This document shows, piece by piece, positions 1 through 14,500 of a stretch of 64,000 nucleotides of DNA. The DNA is from Lepturacanthus savala. Lineage: Eukaryota; Chordata; Actinopteri; Scombriformes; Trichiuridae. The notes under the pieces are model-generated. The model saw only the letters and a program-made list of their open reading frames with translations. It made no database searches and was not told the DNA's origin. The stretch covers positions 26,976,152 to 27,040,151 of the forward strand of contig CM060464.1 of assembly GCA_030544235.1 (NCBI GenBank), in the 5' to 3' direction. Made by a program: the position numbers and the translations under genes. Every line of letters starts with the position of its first letter. Position 1 is the stretch's first letter.

Positions 1-233
1 GGCTCAAATCTAAATTTACCCATTTAAGCCTATATTTCTTTCAAAGATTTCATGCATTAAATTATATCAGCTGAATTAATAACAAACATGTTATGTATCT
101 TTTTTCCATTTCTTTGTCTTTTCATTGCAGAAAATAGCATTTTAATGGCAGTTACAGTTGCTGTTTACACAAATATGCCCCTAAACAAAAGACTATTTAT
201 CCCATGTACAAAATTATTTTTGGGGGATTATTC

Positions 234-284
234 TAGAGACTTGAATGGTTAAATATACATACATATTTAACCATTCAAGTCTCT

Positions 285-285
<1 letters not shown>
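234..285. repeat. perfect inverted repeat, 23-bp arms
   Basis: Arms 234-256 and 263-285 are exact reverse complements around a 6-nt loop (acatac). The right arm runs directly into a CA then TA dinucleotide tract. I do not recognise the sequence as a known transposon end. Confidence 0.9.

Positions 286-355
<70 letters not shown>
286..355. repeat. (CA)n-(TA)n microsatellite
   Basis: A few CA units pass into about 30 uninterrupted AT units, directly after the 234-285 hairpin. Confidence 0.95.
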
Positions 356-359
<4 letters not shown>

Positions 360-3300
360 CTGGGAGGGTTTGTTCATGTTCTCGGAAGGAAGGGACAGGA
401 AGTTGATGATGTTATAGGACAGGAAACACTTGGAAAAATTTTTTGCTTAAAACCTTTTGTCTAAATTGTATACTATCATGTCATTAGAAAAGACAAAAAA
501 AACTGTATGTAACATTTAATTTTGTAATTTTAAGTATGAAATGACAGTGATAGACTTAAAGGCTCATAGGCTTCGATGGATTAAATATTAAAATAATCGT
601 TAATTGCAGCACGACTACTTATATTTAACTATTATCTAATTGTATTGATGACGTGGATACAGTAACATTGTGTTTTACTACAGATAAAATGCTGTATATA
701 ATGTTGTAGCTGAGGTTATCTCATGTAATATGGGTTCAGTGGGTTTTGGATTTTAACAGGTTAAACTACCTGATGAGGGTCTGAGAACCGAAAAGGTCGG
801 GAGTTTTTTTCTTCTTCCAGTACGGCTTTTCCTCTCTCCCACGCACCTGTCTTCTGTCTAGGTATGCATAACCTTCTTCATTGCTTTAGATTTCACCATC
901 TTAGCAGTTACCAAGTTACTTGTCTCCTTCCCCTTTGAGTTATTCTGTTTAAATTTCAAAAAACTAACATGACGGGTCAGAGCTCGGCATGGAACTAACA
1001 GCACGTGGCCAGGTCACCAATCCGACCAATCACCAATCCGACCGGAGTAAATCGACTTTCTTTCACATTATCCAGGTGTCTGATTTTTATAACTCAGATT
1101 TCATTCGAACTGACATGTTTACCAGTCCCTTTTTATTCAGACTAATTAGATTTTTTTTAGGTGTCTTGCGAACATAGCGACTGACGTAGAAAGAGCAATT
1201 TGGTCCCATGATTTAATTGCTTTTGTTAGAATGAAAGCAAAACCTAGATGGAACACTGTTGTGTAGCAGATAAACAGGGTCACTGAGGATGAGCCTTATT
1301 CAGAATCAGCTTTTTACACAGCTGTGTAGCTCACATCCAATTACTCTACTTAACATCTTAATAATACGTCGCAGCTTATTCTAGTCTTGCTTACGCTACA
1401 TGCAAATCAGGATAAGATCCTCTGCAGCACAGCTTTGTGAAACAGTTGCAGAAATAATATTAAACCTATAACATTTTCTTTGAAACAAAAACAAAATCTG
1501 TTTAAGTTTTTAGTGCATATTCCTCTGCTCAGTATTTGCGATACATACGTTATATGCACCTGCATTGTGACTCTCTCCCACAACCTCCACCATCCATCTT
1601 CCCCATACACTCCCTACCGTTCTCTTCTCTTATATCAGACTGCCACTGGGGGGAAAAAAGTAGAACATACATCAAATAACCTCCCAGATGTAGGAAGTCA
1701 ATAAATGTGCTTTTACTTCAGATACAAACCATGTTTGTATCTTTTACGTCTGTCATTCTCAAGAGAGTGATTACTGCATGGAGCGAATCCTACAAATTAT
1801 ACGCATGATATACATTGTTGTTACAAAATAGAATTATATGTTTGTGCTGGCATTTTCCAGCTATAAATCAAGTGGAAGGACCCTATACAGACTTGTTATT
1901 ATTCTCAGAGCTGCTGGGATCAAAGAGCTCAGAATATGCAAAGCAGAAATTCTGTATTATGAGGATATCCGCTCTCTTTCTATCTGCAGTGAAAGCCATG
2001 TGGAGGATGGCAGTTCCCCCTTCATTATCTCATTTTAGAGCTCTCTGGCTTATATTGATATTATTCATTCCTTGTGTGTTTATTAGCAATGATGGACTGT
2101 GTCTCTCAAACAGCCCAGTTATTAAAGGAGCGCCACGGGGTCTGAGTCTGGAAAGAAAAAGGCATAAACAAAATAGAGACTGCCCCTGTTAGTCACTGGT
2201 ATTATGGTTTATTATTCTTTTCAGGTTATTAAATGAGACTTTATGTCGTCATTATATATACAATATGTATATCACTTGATATTATTTTGAGCATTGATAA
2301 CTTAATATGAAAATACAAGGAATTATTGCATGCACATCTCATATTCGAATGATTGCACAGAATGGCGATGACTGAGGGGTGCGCCAGCGTTAAAGTTGAC
2401 TGAGAACCATGAAGGTTATGCACGCCATTAAATTTTCACCTGAGCACATTACCATCTCATGACGCTTAAATAATCCATATCAGGGTCATTATTGCATTGG
2501 GAGGTTTGGAGGTTTAAAGTTGCTATATTATCAAAGAAGTTTTGGCTGATGAAGCAGTGGTGAATTTTTCAGAGAACCTAAACTATCAATTCAGTTTATT
2601 ATGAATTTACCGAGGGCAGAGAAAGCAGCTATTTAAAAAAAAAAACAAAAAAACATACATTGGATTGGGATTCATTTATCATTTTGTTTTGTTTTTAATG
2701 TATTTTTCCCCCAGTTTTGAATGTGAAAACATTTACTCAGAGTATTGACGGCTTGGAGCCAGATGTATAACTATCTGTGTAGATTAATGTAATCTGTGTT
2801 TGCATGAAAGCAGAAACAAGCCTCTACTGCTGTTCCACCAGATTGAAGAACCCCCCCTATATAAATATTGTTTCATGTCTTACATGACGATCATCATGAA
2901 ATTATGTGCATGATATTTTCCTAGTCCATAATCAGCCATAAATAACCAAAAATAGATGCTGACAGCTCCCGTTTGCCCTGGTTTGGCCAGACATAATTCT
3001 CTTTTCTTATGGCATGACATCATTTTGAAAAGGTTCCAAAGCTGCCTATGAATAATGAGATGAGAACAAGGGGTTGAAGTTATTATGTAATGTCTTCACC
3101 ACATTACAGTTTGATGTCAATGATATTAATTTACACAAGAATGAAGTCATACAAAAGGGCTAGTTCCACATTGTGGGAAATCCAGTTATTTGCTTTCTTG
3201 TTAAGAGCCAGATGTGCTGCCAAGAAGACAATGATCCAGGCTAAGAAATAGTCTTAAAAAAATGTTAATACATTCTGTTTGACTATTGATTAAATAAACA

Positions 3301-5146
3301 ATATATAAGAGCTTATGCTTTCTTTGAACAGGGCCAGGTTATTCCTCCCTCTCTGCTTCACATCAAGTGAACAAATATGAGAAAAATATGAGAACAAATA
3401 TGATATTGATCTTCTCCTGGCAAGAAAGCTCAACCTCCATCTATTACTTTTAACACACATGTAATGGGTCAAATGTCACTTGAGCTTGCCGTCATTTCAC
3501 AAAAGCTCATGCATACATTTATTTGCCAGCTTGTATTGACTCTGAAACCAAGCACATCTTGGTTTTAACAAACACGTTACCAATGAAATGTAATCCTGTC
3601 ACGATGTCTCCTAGTAAGACATTAATTTCTTCTTTTTAAATGACGCTGCTGTAGTGTGCTCATTAAAGTCCTCTCTTTTATCTTTCTATCTTTTATCCTG
3701 TCTGAAATAAGACTTGAGAAACTCTTGGAAATGATCACACACATGGCTTGATGAATGTAAATAAAGCTATCTGGAACAATTCTAAAGTCATTTTATGTTA
3801 TTGCACTTATCATGTGTACAAATACAGGTCCTGGCGACATGGACCCTGTCCACACAAAATAGCACCGCTGCTAAAAAAAAAGTCCTAGTTGGAACACTCA
3901 AAATAATAATGATAAATGTTATTATGCTATGAATATCATTTCTGCAGGTTCTGGTAAATTTAGTTAACATTGCTTGTGTCTAATTTTTTATAAAAGTTGA
4001 TTTAAGATAAAGAAGGTCTTTTTTTGGTTTTTTGTTATTCTGTGAAAGAGGTTGAATACAATTATTTTTCCAATGACTGAGTTTCTTTTCTCTCCGATTT
4101 TCTATCTCGACAGCGACACTTTCATTGGTCTCATTTTCGTCTTGTGTTGAATATCATGGATACTTCCAAGGATTGAATATCTGCTGCCTGTGGCTTGTCA
4201 TCAACCGTTTCCATATCAGAGATGTAAAGCCTTTCATGTGGAGTCATTTCTGTACTTGGGTTTAGTCTGTTCTTACTTCTAAGAAATCAAATTGCAGTTC
4301 CCCTTGAAGTGATCTTTTTAAAAAGAGCCTCTTTATTAGCCATGCTCGGCTTGTTTATTTAGTGTTCAAATAATTTCAGCTGACATTGTGCTAACAAGCT
4401 TGGATGAACAAAAGTCCAGGAAGAAGTAAAGTTTGTTTAACCCTCAGGTTGTGTTCAAATCTGACCATTTCAATTTTTTTGTCTCTGAAAAGGGTAGTTG
4501 ATTTGGTCAGATTACCTAAGATTCCATGACTTTGTCCACAAAGAGGATTTCAGCAAAAAAAATAAATTGAGTTTATTTTATTTTTTTTTATCAGAATTAA
4601 TGTAAGAGATTGAACTCAGGTACAGCTAGTGGGGCTCTTTATTATATATTTGATGAGTCTGGAATATTGGTAAATTGTTATGTGTAGTTTTGGGATAATT
4701 TTCTTTGTAAACAAATGAAACCTCCTGGTCACTTATGACCATGAACAGTTTGTGACTGTATAACAATTTTAAATGGTTTCAAAACCAATGCCCTTGGTAA
4801 CTTTGACCCAAAGTATTATGTGATAAACAGTAGACTATGTTTCATCTGATTATTTTTTGTAGTCAAAATAAATCAGAATTTTTTTTTTTTTTTTTAGAGA
4901 ATGCACAATGTATAATTTTAGATCAATGAGACATACAGGCTATAAATAACAATAGAAGTTAAAAACTTGTAATGTTCACAAGAATTTATAATGATTTAAA
5001 AAAAAATCTAACCCAATAAAAGGTGATATTATATTTATGATTGCAGTTTTTATGACAAGTCTTAATGGAACAGTCAAATTTGACCAGGAACACCACATTG
5101 ATTACATAAGGGTTAAAACGTCTCGTCTCGTCTCGTCTTCTTCCGC

Positions 5147-8100
5147 TTATCCGTAATCGGGTCGCGGGGGCAGCAGCTTCAGCAGGGAAGCCCAGACTTC
5201 CCTCTCCCCGGCTACTTCCTCCAGCTCTTCCGGGGGGACCCCAAGGCGTTCCCAGACCACCCGAGAGACATAGTCTCTCCAGCGTGTCCTGGGTCTTCCC
5301 CGGGGCCGCCGCCCGGAGGGACGTGCCCGGAGCACCTCACCAGGGAGGCGTCCAGGAGGCATCCTCACTAGATGCCCGAGCCACCTCAACTGGCTCCTCT
5401 CGATGTGGAGGAGCAGCGGTTCTACTCTGAGCTCCTCGCGGATGACCGAGCTTCTCACCCTATCTCTAAGGGAGAGCCCAGCCACCCGGCGAAGGAAACC
5501 CATTTCGGCCGCTTGTATTCGCGATCTCGTTCTTTCGGTCACTACCCAAAGCTCGTGACCATAGGTGAGGGTAGGAACGTTGATTGACTGGTAAATCAGG
5601 AGCTTCGCCTTTCGGCTCAGCTCCTTCTTCACCACGACGGACCGATGCAGGGCCCGCATCACTGCAGACGCCGCACCGATCTGCCGGTAAATCTCCCGCT
5701 CCATCCTCCCCCCACTCGTGAACAAGACCCCGAGATACTTGAACTCCTCCACTTGAGGCAGGATCTCATCCCCGACCTGGAGTCGACACTCCACCCTTTT
5801 CCGGTCCAGAACCATGGCCTCGGATTTGGAGGTGCTGATTTTCATCCCAGACGCTTCACACTCGGCTGCGAACTGCTCCAGTGAGAGCTGAAGGTCACGG
5901 CTCGATGAAGCCAACAGGACCAGATCGTCCGCAAATAGCAACGACCCAATCCTGAGGCCACCAAACCGCAGCCCCTCGACGCCCTGGCTGCGCCTAGAAA
6001 TTCTGTCCATAAAAGTTATGAACAGAATCGGTGACAAAGGGCAGCCCTGACAGAGTCCAACCCCCACTGGAAACAAGTTCGTCTTATTACCGGCAATGCG
6101 GACCAAGCTCTGGCACCGAGAGTACAGGGACCGGACAGCCCGTGTCAACGGGTCCGGGACCCCATACTCCCGGAGCACCCCCCACAGGACTGCCCGAGGG
6201 ACACGGTCGAACGCCTTCTCCAGATCCACAAAACACATGTAGACTGGTTGGGCGAATTCCCACGCACCCTCAAGCACCCTGCTAAGGGTATAGAGCTGGT
6301 CCACAGTTCCACGACCAGGACGAAAACCACACTGCTCCTCCTGAATCCGAGGTTCGACTATCTTACGGACCCTCCTCTCCAGTACCCCCGAATAGACTTT
6401 CCCAGGGAGGGGAACCACCACCCCGGTTTGCCAGTCCAGAGGCACTGCCCCCGATGTCCACGCGATGTTGCAGAGACGTGTCAACCAAGACAGCCCTACA
6501 ACATCCAGAGCCTTGAGGAACTCAGGGCGAATCTCATCCACCCCCGGGGCCTTGCCGCCGAGGAGCTTTTTGACTACCTCGGCGATCTCAGCCCCAGAGA
6601 TAGGCGAGTCCACCACTGATCCCCCAGACTCTGCTTCTTCAACAGAAGACGTGCTGGTGGGATTGAGGAGGTCTTCGAAGTATTCCCCCCACCGATCCAG
6701 GACGTCCCGAGTCGAGGTCAGCAGCACCCCGTCTCCACTGAACACAGTGTCAACGGTGCGCCGCTTTCCCCTCCTGAGACGCCGAATGGTGGTCCAGAAC
6801 TTCCTCGAAGCCGTTCGAAAGTCTTTCTCCATGGCCTCACCGAACTCCTCCCACGCCCGAGTTTTTGCCTCGGCAACCACCGAGGCTGCGATCCGCTTAG
6901 CACGCCGATACCCGTCAGCTGCTTCCGGAGACCCACAGGCCAAGAAGGTTCTGTAGGACTCCTTCTTCAGCTTGACGGCATCCCTTACCGCCGGTGTCCA
7001 CCAGCGGGTTCGGGGATTGCCGCCACGACAGGCACCGACGACCTTACGGCCACAGCTCCGATCAGCCGCCTCAACAATAGAGGCGCGGAACAAGGTCCAC
7101 TCGGACTCAATGTCCCCCGCCTCCCCCGGGACGTGGGTGAAGCTCTCCCGGAGGTGCGAGTTGAAGTTCCTTCTGACAGGAGATTCGTCCAGACGTTCCC
7201 AGCAAACCCTCACAGAACGTTTGGGTCTGCCAGGTCTGACCGGCCTCTTCCCCCACCATCGGAGCCAACTCACTACCAGGTGGTGATCAGTTGACAGCTC
7301 CGCCCCTCTCTTCACCCGAGTGTCCAGGACATGAGGCCGCAAGTCCGACGACACGACAACAAAGTCGATCATCGAACTGCGGCCAAGGGTGTCCTGGTGC
7401 CAAGTGCACATATGGACACCCCTATGCCTGAACATGGTGTTCGTTATGGACAATCCATGACGAGCACAGAAGTCCAACAACGAAACACCATTCGGGTTCA
7501 GATCAGGGGGGCCGTTCCTCCCAATCACGCCTCTCCAGGTCACACTGTCATTGCCCACGTGAGCATTGAAGTCCCCCAGGAGGACGAGGGAGTCCCCAGA
7601 AGGGGCGCCCTCCAGCACCCTATCCAAGGACTCCAAGAAGGGTGGGTACTCTGAACTGTCATTCGGCGCATAGGCACAAACGACAGTCAGGACCCGTCCC
7701 CCCACCCGAAGGCGGAGGGAGGCTACCCTCTCGTCCACCGGGGTGAACCCCAATGTAAAGGCACCGAGCCGGGGGGAAACAAGCATTCCCACCCCAGCTC
7801 TGCGCCTCTCACCGGGGGCAACTCCAGAGTGGTAGAGAATCCAACCCCTCTCGAGGAAACTGGTTCCGGAGCCCACACTGTGCGTCGAGGCGAGCCCGAC
7901 TATATCTAGTCGGTATCTCTCAACCTCGCGCACCAGCTCAGGCTCCTTCCCCGCCAGAGAGGTGACGTTCCACGTCCCCAGAGCCAGTTTCTGCAGCCGG
8001 GGGTCGGACCGCCAGGGTCCCCGCCTCCGACTGCCGCCCAACTCTCTCCGCATCGTCCCCCTGTGGCCCCCCCCACGGGTGGTGAGTCCACGGGGAGGGG

Positions 8101-8266
8101 GGCCCACGTCGCCGCTTCGGGCTAAGCCCGGCCGGGCCCCGTGGGCAAAGGCCCGGCCACCAGGCGCTCGCACCCGAGCCCCTCCCCCAGGCCTGGCTCC
8201 AGAGGGGGGCCCCGGTAACCCACACCCGGGCAGGGTTAACGCTGGCCCAATGTTCTTTCTCATCAT
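5147..8266 (-). CDS. LINE endonuclease-reverse transcriptase polyprotein
   Basis: An uninterrupted 1039-codon ORF. The endonuclease-like part begins near residue 95 ([11 protein letters not shown]) and carries GDFNAHVG at about 231-238, SMIDFVVV near 298-305 and STDHHLV near 325-331, typical of the apurinic endonuclease fold. The reverse transcriptase part has [12 protein letters not shown] near 679-690, [10 protein letters not shown] near 737-746 and the catalytic FADD at about 778-781. The C-terminus (residues about 860-1039) includes [26 protein letters not shown] and a basic [15 protein letters not shown] run. Oddity: around residues 618-622 the text jumps from VVVPL straight to PGKVYS, where relatives have roughly 20 more residues containing the KKGD/NYRGI-type motif. 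This looks like an in-frame deletion. The first 90 residues are Gly/Pro/Arg-rich and may be partly untranslated; Met72 is an alternative start. Confidence 0.9.
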   Translation of the reverse strand: MMRKNIGPALTLPGCGLPGPPSGARPGGGARVRAPGGRAFAHGARPGLARSGDVGPPPRGLTTRGGGHRGTMRRELGGSRRRGPWRSDPRLQKLALGTWNVTSLAGKEPELVREVERYRLDIVGLASTHSVGSGTSFLERGWILYHSGVAPGERRRAGVGMLVSPRLGAFTLGFTPVDERVASLRLRVGGRVLTVVCAYAPNDSSEYPPFLESLDRVLEGAPSGDSLVLLGDFNAHVGNDSVTWRGVIGRNGPPDLNPNGVSLLDFCARHGLSITNTMFRHRGVHMCTWHQDTLGRSSMIDFVVVSSDLRPHVLDTRVKRGAELSTDHHLVVSWLRWWGKRPVRPGRPKRSVRVCWERLDESPVRRNFNSHLRESFTHVPGEAGDIESEWTLFRASIVEAADRSCGRKVVGACRGGNPRTRWWTPAVRDAVKLKKESYRTFLACGSPEAADGYRRAKRIAASVVAEAKTRAWEEFGEAMEKDFRTASRKFWTTIRRLRRGKRRTVDTVFSGDGVLLTSTRDVLDRWGEYFEDLLNPTSTSSVEEAESGGSVVDSPISGAEIAEVVKKLLGGKAPGVDEIRPEFLKALDVVGLSWLTRLCNIAWTSGAVPLDWQTGVVVPLPGKVYSGVLERRVRKIVEPRIQEEQCGFRPGRGTVDQLYTLSRVLEGAWEFAQPVYMCFVDLEKAFDRVPRAVLWGVLREYGVPDPLTRAVRSLYSRCQSLVRIAGNKTNLFPVGVGLCQGCPLSPILFITFMDRISRRSQGVEGLRFGGLRIGSLLFADDLVLLASSSRDLQLSLEQFAAECEASGMKISTSKSEAMVLDRKRVECRLQVGDEILPQVEEFKYLGVLFTSGGRMEREIYRQIGAASAVMRALHRSVVVKKELSRKAKLLIYQSINVPTLTYGHELWVVTERTRSRIQAAEMGFLRRVAGLSLRDRVRSSVIREELRVEPLLLHIERSQLRWLGHLVRMPPGRLPGEVLRARPSGRRPRGRPRTRWRDYVSRVVWERLGVPPEELEEVAGEREVWASLLKLLPPRPDYG

Positions 8267-8391
8267 CAGAGGGTTTTGAGCCGCTCTTCGTCTGGTCCCT
8301 CCCCCAGGACCTGATTGCCATGGGTGACCCTACCAGGGGCATAAGCCCCCGACAACATAGCTCCTGGGATCATTGGAACACGCAAACCCCT

Positions 8392-8408
8392 CCACCACGA
8401 TAAGGTGG
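8392..8408 (-). other. Short hairpin at the LINE 5' end
   Basis: A CCACC/GGTGG stem with a 7-nt loop lies about 15 bp inside the 5' end of the LINE on the minus strand. Several RTE and R2 elements carry HDV-like self-cleaving ribozymes at this position, but I could not fold a full ribozyme by eye, so only the hairpin is claimed. Confidence 0.4.
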
Positions 8409-8544
8409 CAGCTCCAGGAGAGGGGGTTAAAAAAACGCTCACAGAGTATTATTTTAGAATGTATTTCAGGTTTTTGTGTTCTCTTTGTATAACATGTATA
8501 GATCCTCCAAATAAGTTGTAAAATGCAGCTCTACTTTCTTGCAG

Positions 8545-11445
<2,901 letters not shown>

Positions 11446-11551
11446 AGTACTAACCAGTAAGCTGCATTAAAGGACTAGTTACAGTGGAATGTCCAGTTCA
11501 GTCTGGAAGCATTTGATTCACTAGCTTTCACTGCTCATGTATCAGAAGTAG

Positions 11552-11557
11552 AATAAA
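11552..11557 (+). terminator. Candidate rxfp1 poly(A) signal
   Basis: AATAAA 107 bp after the rxfp1 stop. Further copies at 12074, 16131 and 16488 are equally good by sequence, so the true 3' end is undecided. Confidence 0.4.
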
Positions 11558-14500
11558 ACATTGTCTTGCCGAGACTAATGTAGATGGCATGAAAAGAGAT
11601 CTGTACTGGAGAACAATATCTCTAATAGTCCAAATATGATTTTGTCTAATGAGTCTATTTGTTGCTGTTGTTTGGAACATTGCAGCATTAGGGAGGTTTT
11701 AAAGGGTTATGTGTCTCAGCCTCACTCAAAGCATGAGAAGTCTGAAACCACCAGTGAATTGATCTTTCTAACAAGTATTGTCAGTCTAGCCAGTGTCTGA
11801 TGTGTCGATGTAGCTTTGTGCCATGGACAGAGTTAGGGAGTAGCAGAATAATAGTATTTAAGTTTCATATGAAAAACTGTTTTCCATTACAGTCTAGGTT
11901 GATGGTACTCAGAATACAGAAAGTGTCTTTGAAATGTTATTACTTGAAAGGATTACTTTTTATCATTTTATTTGCTCAAAAATTCATGAGGCACACATTT
12001 CCCAATAATAACAATATGTATTAGCAATTAGCCACATAACTTCACTGATTATCGTACTTATCCAGTCTAGTTCAATAAAACATGTAAATATATCAAAACA
12101 AAAAAAATTAAGTGAGAAATAGGCAGTGCAGTGGAGTCATATTTGAATTCTATTGACAAAATGGCAATTTAACATAATGATTAGTGACCACTTGGTAACT
12201 GGTCATCTTAAACTTTATATTTTAAGTATCATCCATATTACTTATCCTAGGACAACCTGTTTTAACTTTTTGAAGCATTCCAAAAGTAACCCAGACTATG
12301 TAGAATAAGTTACACGAATAACATTTTAGAGCATGTATTCAGCAGTCTGTAGTGGAATATGTTTTAAAAAGTAACCGTCCAAACGGCTGGCTGGCCATGG
12401 AGCTCCATTGCTGAGCAGTGAGTGGCATCGATTAACAAGGTGTTCCTCCATTATCATGTTTTTTTTTTTTTTTTATCAGACCCACATAAACCCTCCTGCT
12501 AGGGGTTGTTCCATTTCAACTAGTTAGGTTACTATCTGCCTTCTTTTGAGATGTACTTCAGTTTAGCCTGCATCCCAGGCCACAATGATCTCAGCCTAAC
12601 ATTCATTTTCTAAACTTGAATCAGCTCCCTACTGTTCTGCATCTATGGCTTTTTTTCTTCAGGGATTGTTGTACCTTCAACCCCAAGAGGCCCAGCACAA
12701 GGGACAAGTGTACCAATTACTGAACAGCATTGATCACAGCTAGGATGAGTATTCTATTAGCCATAAGTAGTTCATCCCATTTCATTTGGCTCCCAGTTAT
12801 TATTCCAAGTTTTATATTCGTTTCCTTTTTGGCATTCTTCACAATGGGGAACTAGGTGTTAAATGGTGTTTAATGGAAAAGCAGACTTAACATAAGCATT
12901 TATATTTTTCGGTATGTGTGTGCAGGTGCTTGTCTTTGTTTGAACAGACCAATGGCCCACTAATAGAATCTCATCCTTGCTGTAGCCTCTAGTTGTAGCA
13001 GCTTTCATTGACTACAGTGGCAGCACTGATACTGTACGTGTCATACCACTAGTGTAGAACTACTTTAGATTCACTTTAACACCAACTCTTTTCTGTTTTC
13101 ATGATTTCAGATCTGCTTTAAGGATACACAAAGCTTCTCCCGTTTATTTTGACATTCCTAGCATGGTACATGCTTTTTAGGTCAGTGATTCATCTCCTTG
13201 AGTAACAATCAGAATGATTATATAGCTGTTGGCTCTTTTGGTCCTTGCAATGTGGTGGAGCCAAATCCCTGTGGGCACATAACATCTGAAAGTTGTCCTA
13301 GGTGAATGGTGTAACATTATATCCATTGCCCCTTTTCTGCCCAATTCCAATTGGCAGTTTCAGTAAGTCACCTACATTGAGATCCAGTGTTGTACAGCAA
13401 AACATGCCACAAAAACTGGAAAATGTGACTGTAAAATAGTCGCATTTTACAATGTAAATTGTACCATGTGAGTGAAATAAATCTTAATTAGGGGACTTTA
13501 AGATGCAAAGTAGTCTATATTGTTTATTGTTTATTTATTATTTACACTCTATTACTATTTACTGGTTTAAATTAGGATTTAAACCAGGATAGGATATTTT
13601 TAGGATATTTTTCTACTTGCAGTTACACCTTGATGTGATTGTACTGCCCAGTGTGAATAGAAAGGGTGAATACTGTGTTTCATGTTCCTAAAACAAATCA
13701 ATCAGAGGAATCCCAGGCTTTCAAACAAGTTAAGCAAAAACTGTGCTGGGACAATTTGCATCTATGGTTCTAGCATGTGGGAGTAGAATGAAAGGCGCAT
13801 GTAGGACATGCGCTCTTGGGTCCCAGTGCGTTACGTGATTGATGATTGTTAAATATATCAGGACCATAGTTGCCGTGGAGACCACATGCCCGTTTTGGCG
13901 TGTTTATTGGATTGCAGGAAATGTGAAACGCATGTAAATGCATGTTTGTCTTGTTATGAGGCAAGAAAGTCAGTTATTCTAAGCGTGTACTGTTTGTGCC
14001 ACATACAGTTTTTTAAAATATATTTATATATGTTTTGCTATCATTTCACTGATTCAAACACTGATGAGAATTTGCCCCAATCATGTGAAAATAGATCACA
14101 TGGATCACATGCTTCTAGTAGGAGATAACTTGGTGATAATCAGGCATGTAGTATGAGTAGAAGATGGCTTAGCGAACAGAGAACGACCGAATATTATCAG
14201 GCCAAGCCAATGCCATCTTAATACCAACATTTACAGAATGCATCGGTAAATATGTTGAATGTCAATGTTTTTTTTCTTTTTGTTTTTTTAATAGTGTGAC
14301 AACACAGTGGTAAAGGTGTATTTAGGTTTAGGAAAAAAAAACAGTCCTAGGAAAGGACATGGTTCGGGTTAAAATGAATAATGCATGACATGAAGGGACA
14401 AATGTCGACAGGTGTCTCCAACTATTTTGTCCACTCCAGCCTTGAGCCATTCCCCCAACCCTCATACTCCTGCTGGGAAAAGTGAAACTTAAGAAGAGCA

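Larger units (their letters stand above)
1..5118. other. rxfp1 intron/upstream DNA, no exon recognised
   Basis: AT-rich non-coding DNA upstream of the LINE. It should be intronic, because the next exon (8545) starts in phase 1 inside transmembrane segment 2 of the receptor and so needs exons further upstream. I looked for the preceding exon (transmembrane segment 1) and for leucine-rich-repeat exons and saw none; they probably lie left of the window. Contents: a 23-bp perfect hairpin at 234-285, a TA microsatellite, a short hAT-like fragment near 590-612, and homopolymer runs. The open frames of 60-125 codons here show no family resemblance. Confidence 0.6.
5119..8423 (-). mobile_element. Near full-length non-LTR retrotransposon (RTE-like LINE)
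   Basis: A GC-rich block of about 3.3 kb sits inside AT-rich intron. On the minus strand it has a GC-rich 5' region, one ORF of 1039 codons and a 3' end made of short tandem repeats (cgtct units read on the plus strand at 5119-5138). The 9-mer gggttaaaa occurs at 5110-5118 and again at 8424-8432, exactly flanking the block, as expected of a target-site duplication. Apurinic-type endonuclease and reverse transcriptase domains mark it as a LINE. The repeat-type 3' tail and protein sequence suggest the RTE group that is common in fish, but the clade is from memory and not certain. The intact ORF and clean duplication suggest a recent insertion. Confidence 0.92.

Noticed and set aside
1815..2192. 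125-codon open frame in the rxfp1 intron
   Set aside because: No resemblance to rxfp1 repeats or transmembrane exons; likely chance.
7962..8342. Several overlapping frames on both strands at the LINE 5' end
   Set aside because: Shadows of the GC-rich LINE sequence, not genes.
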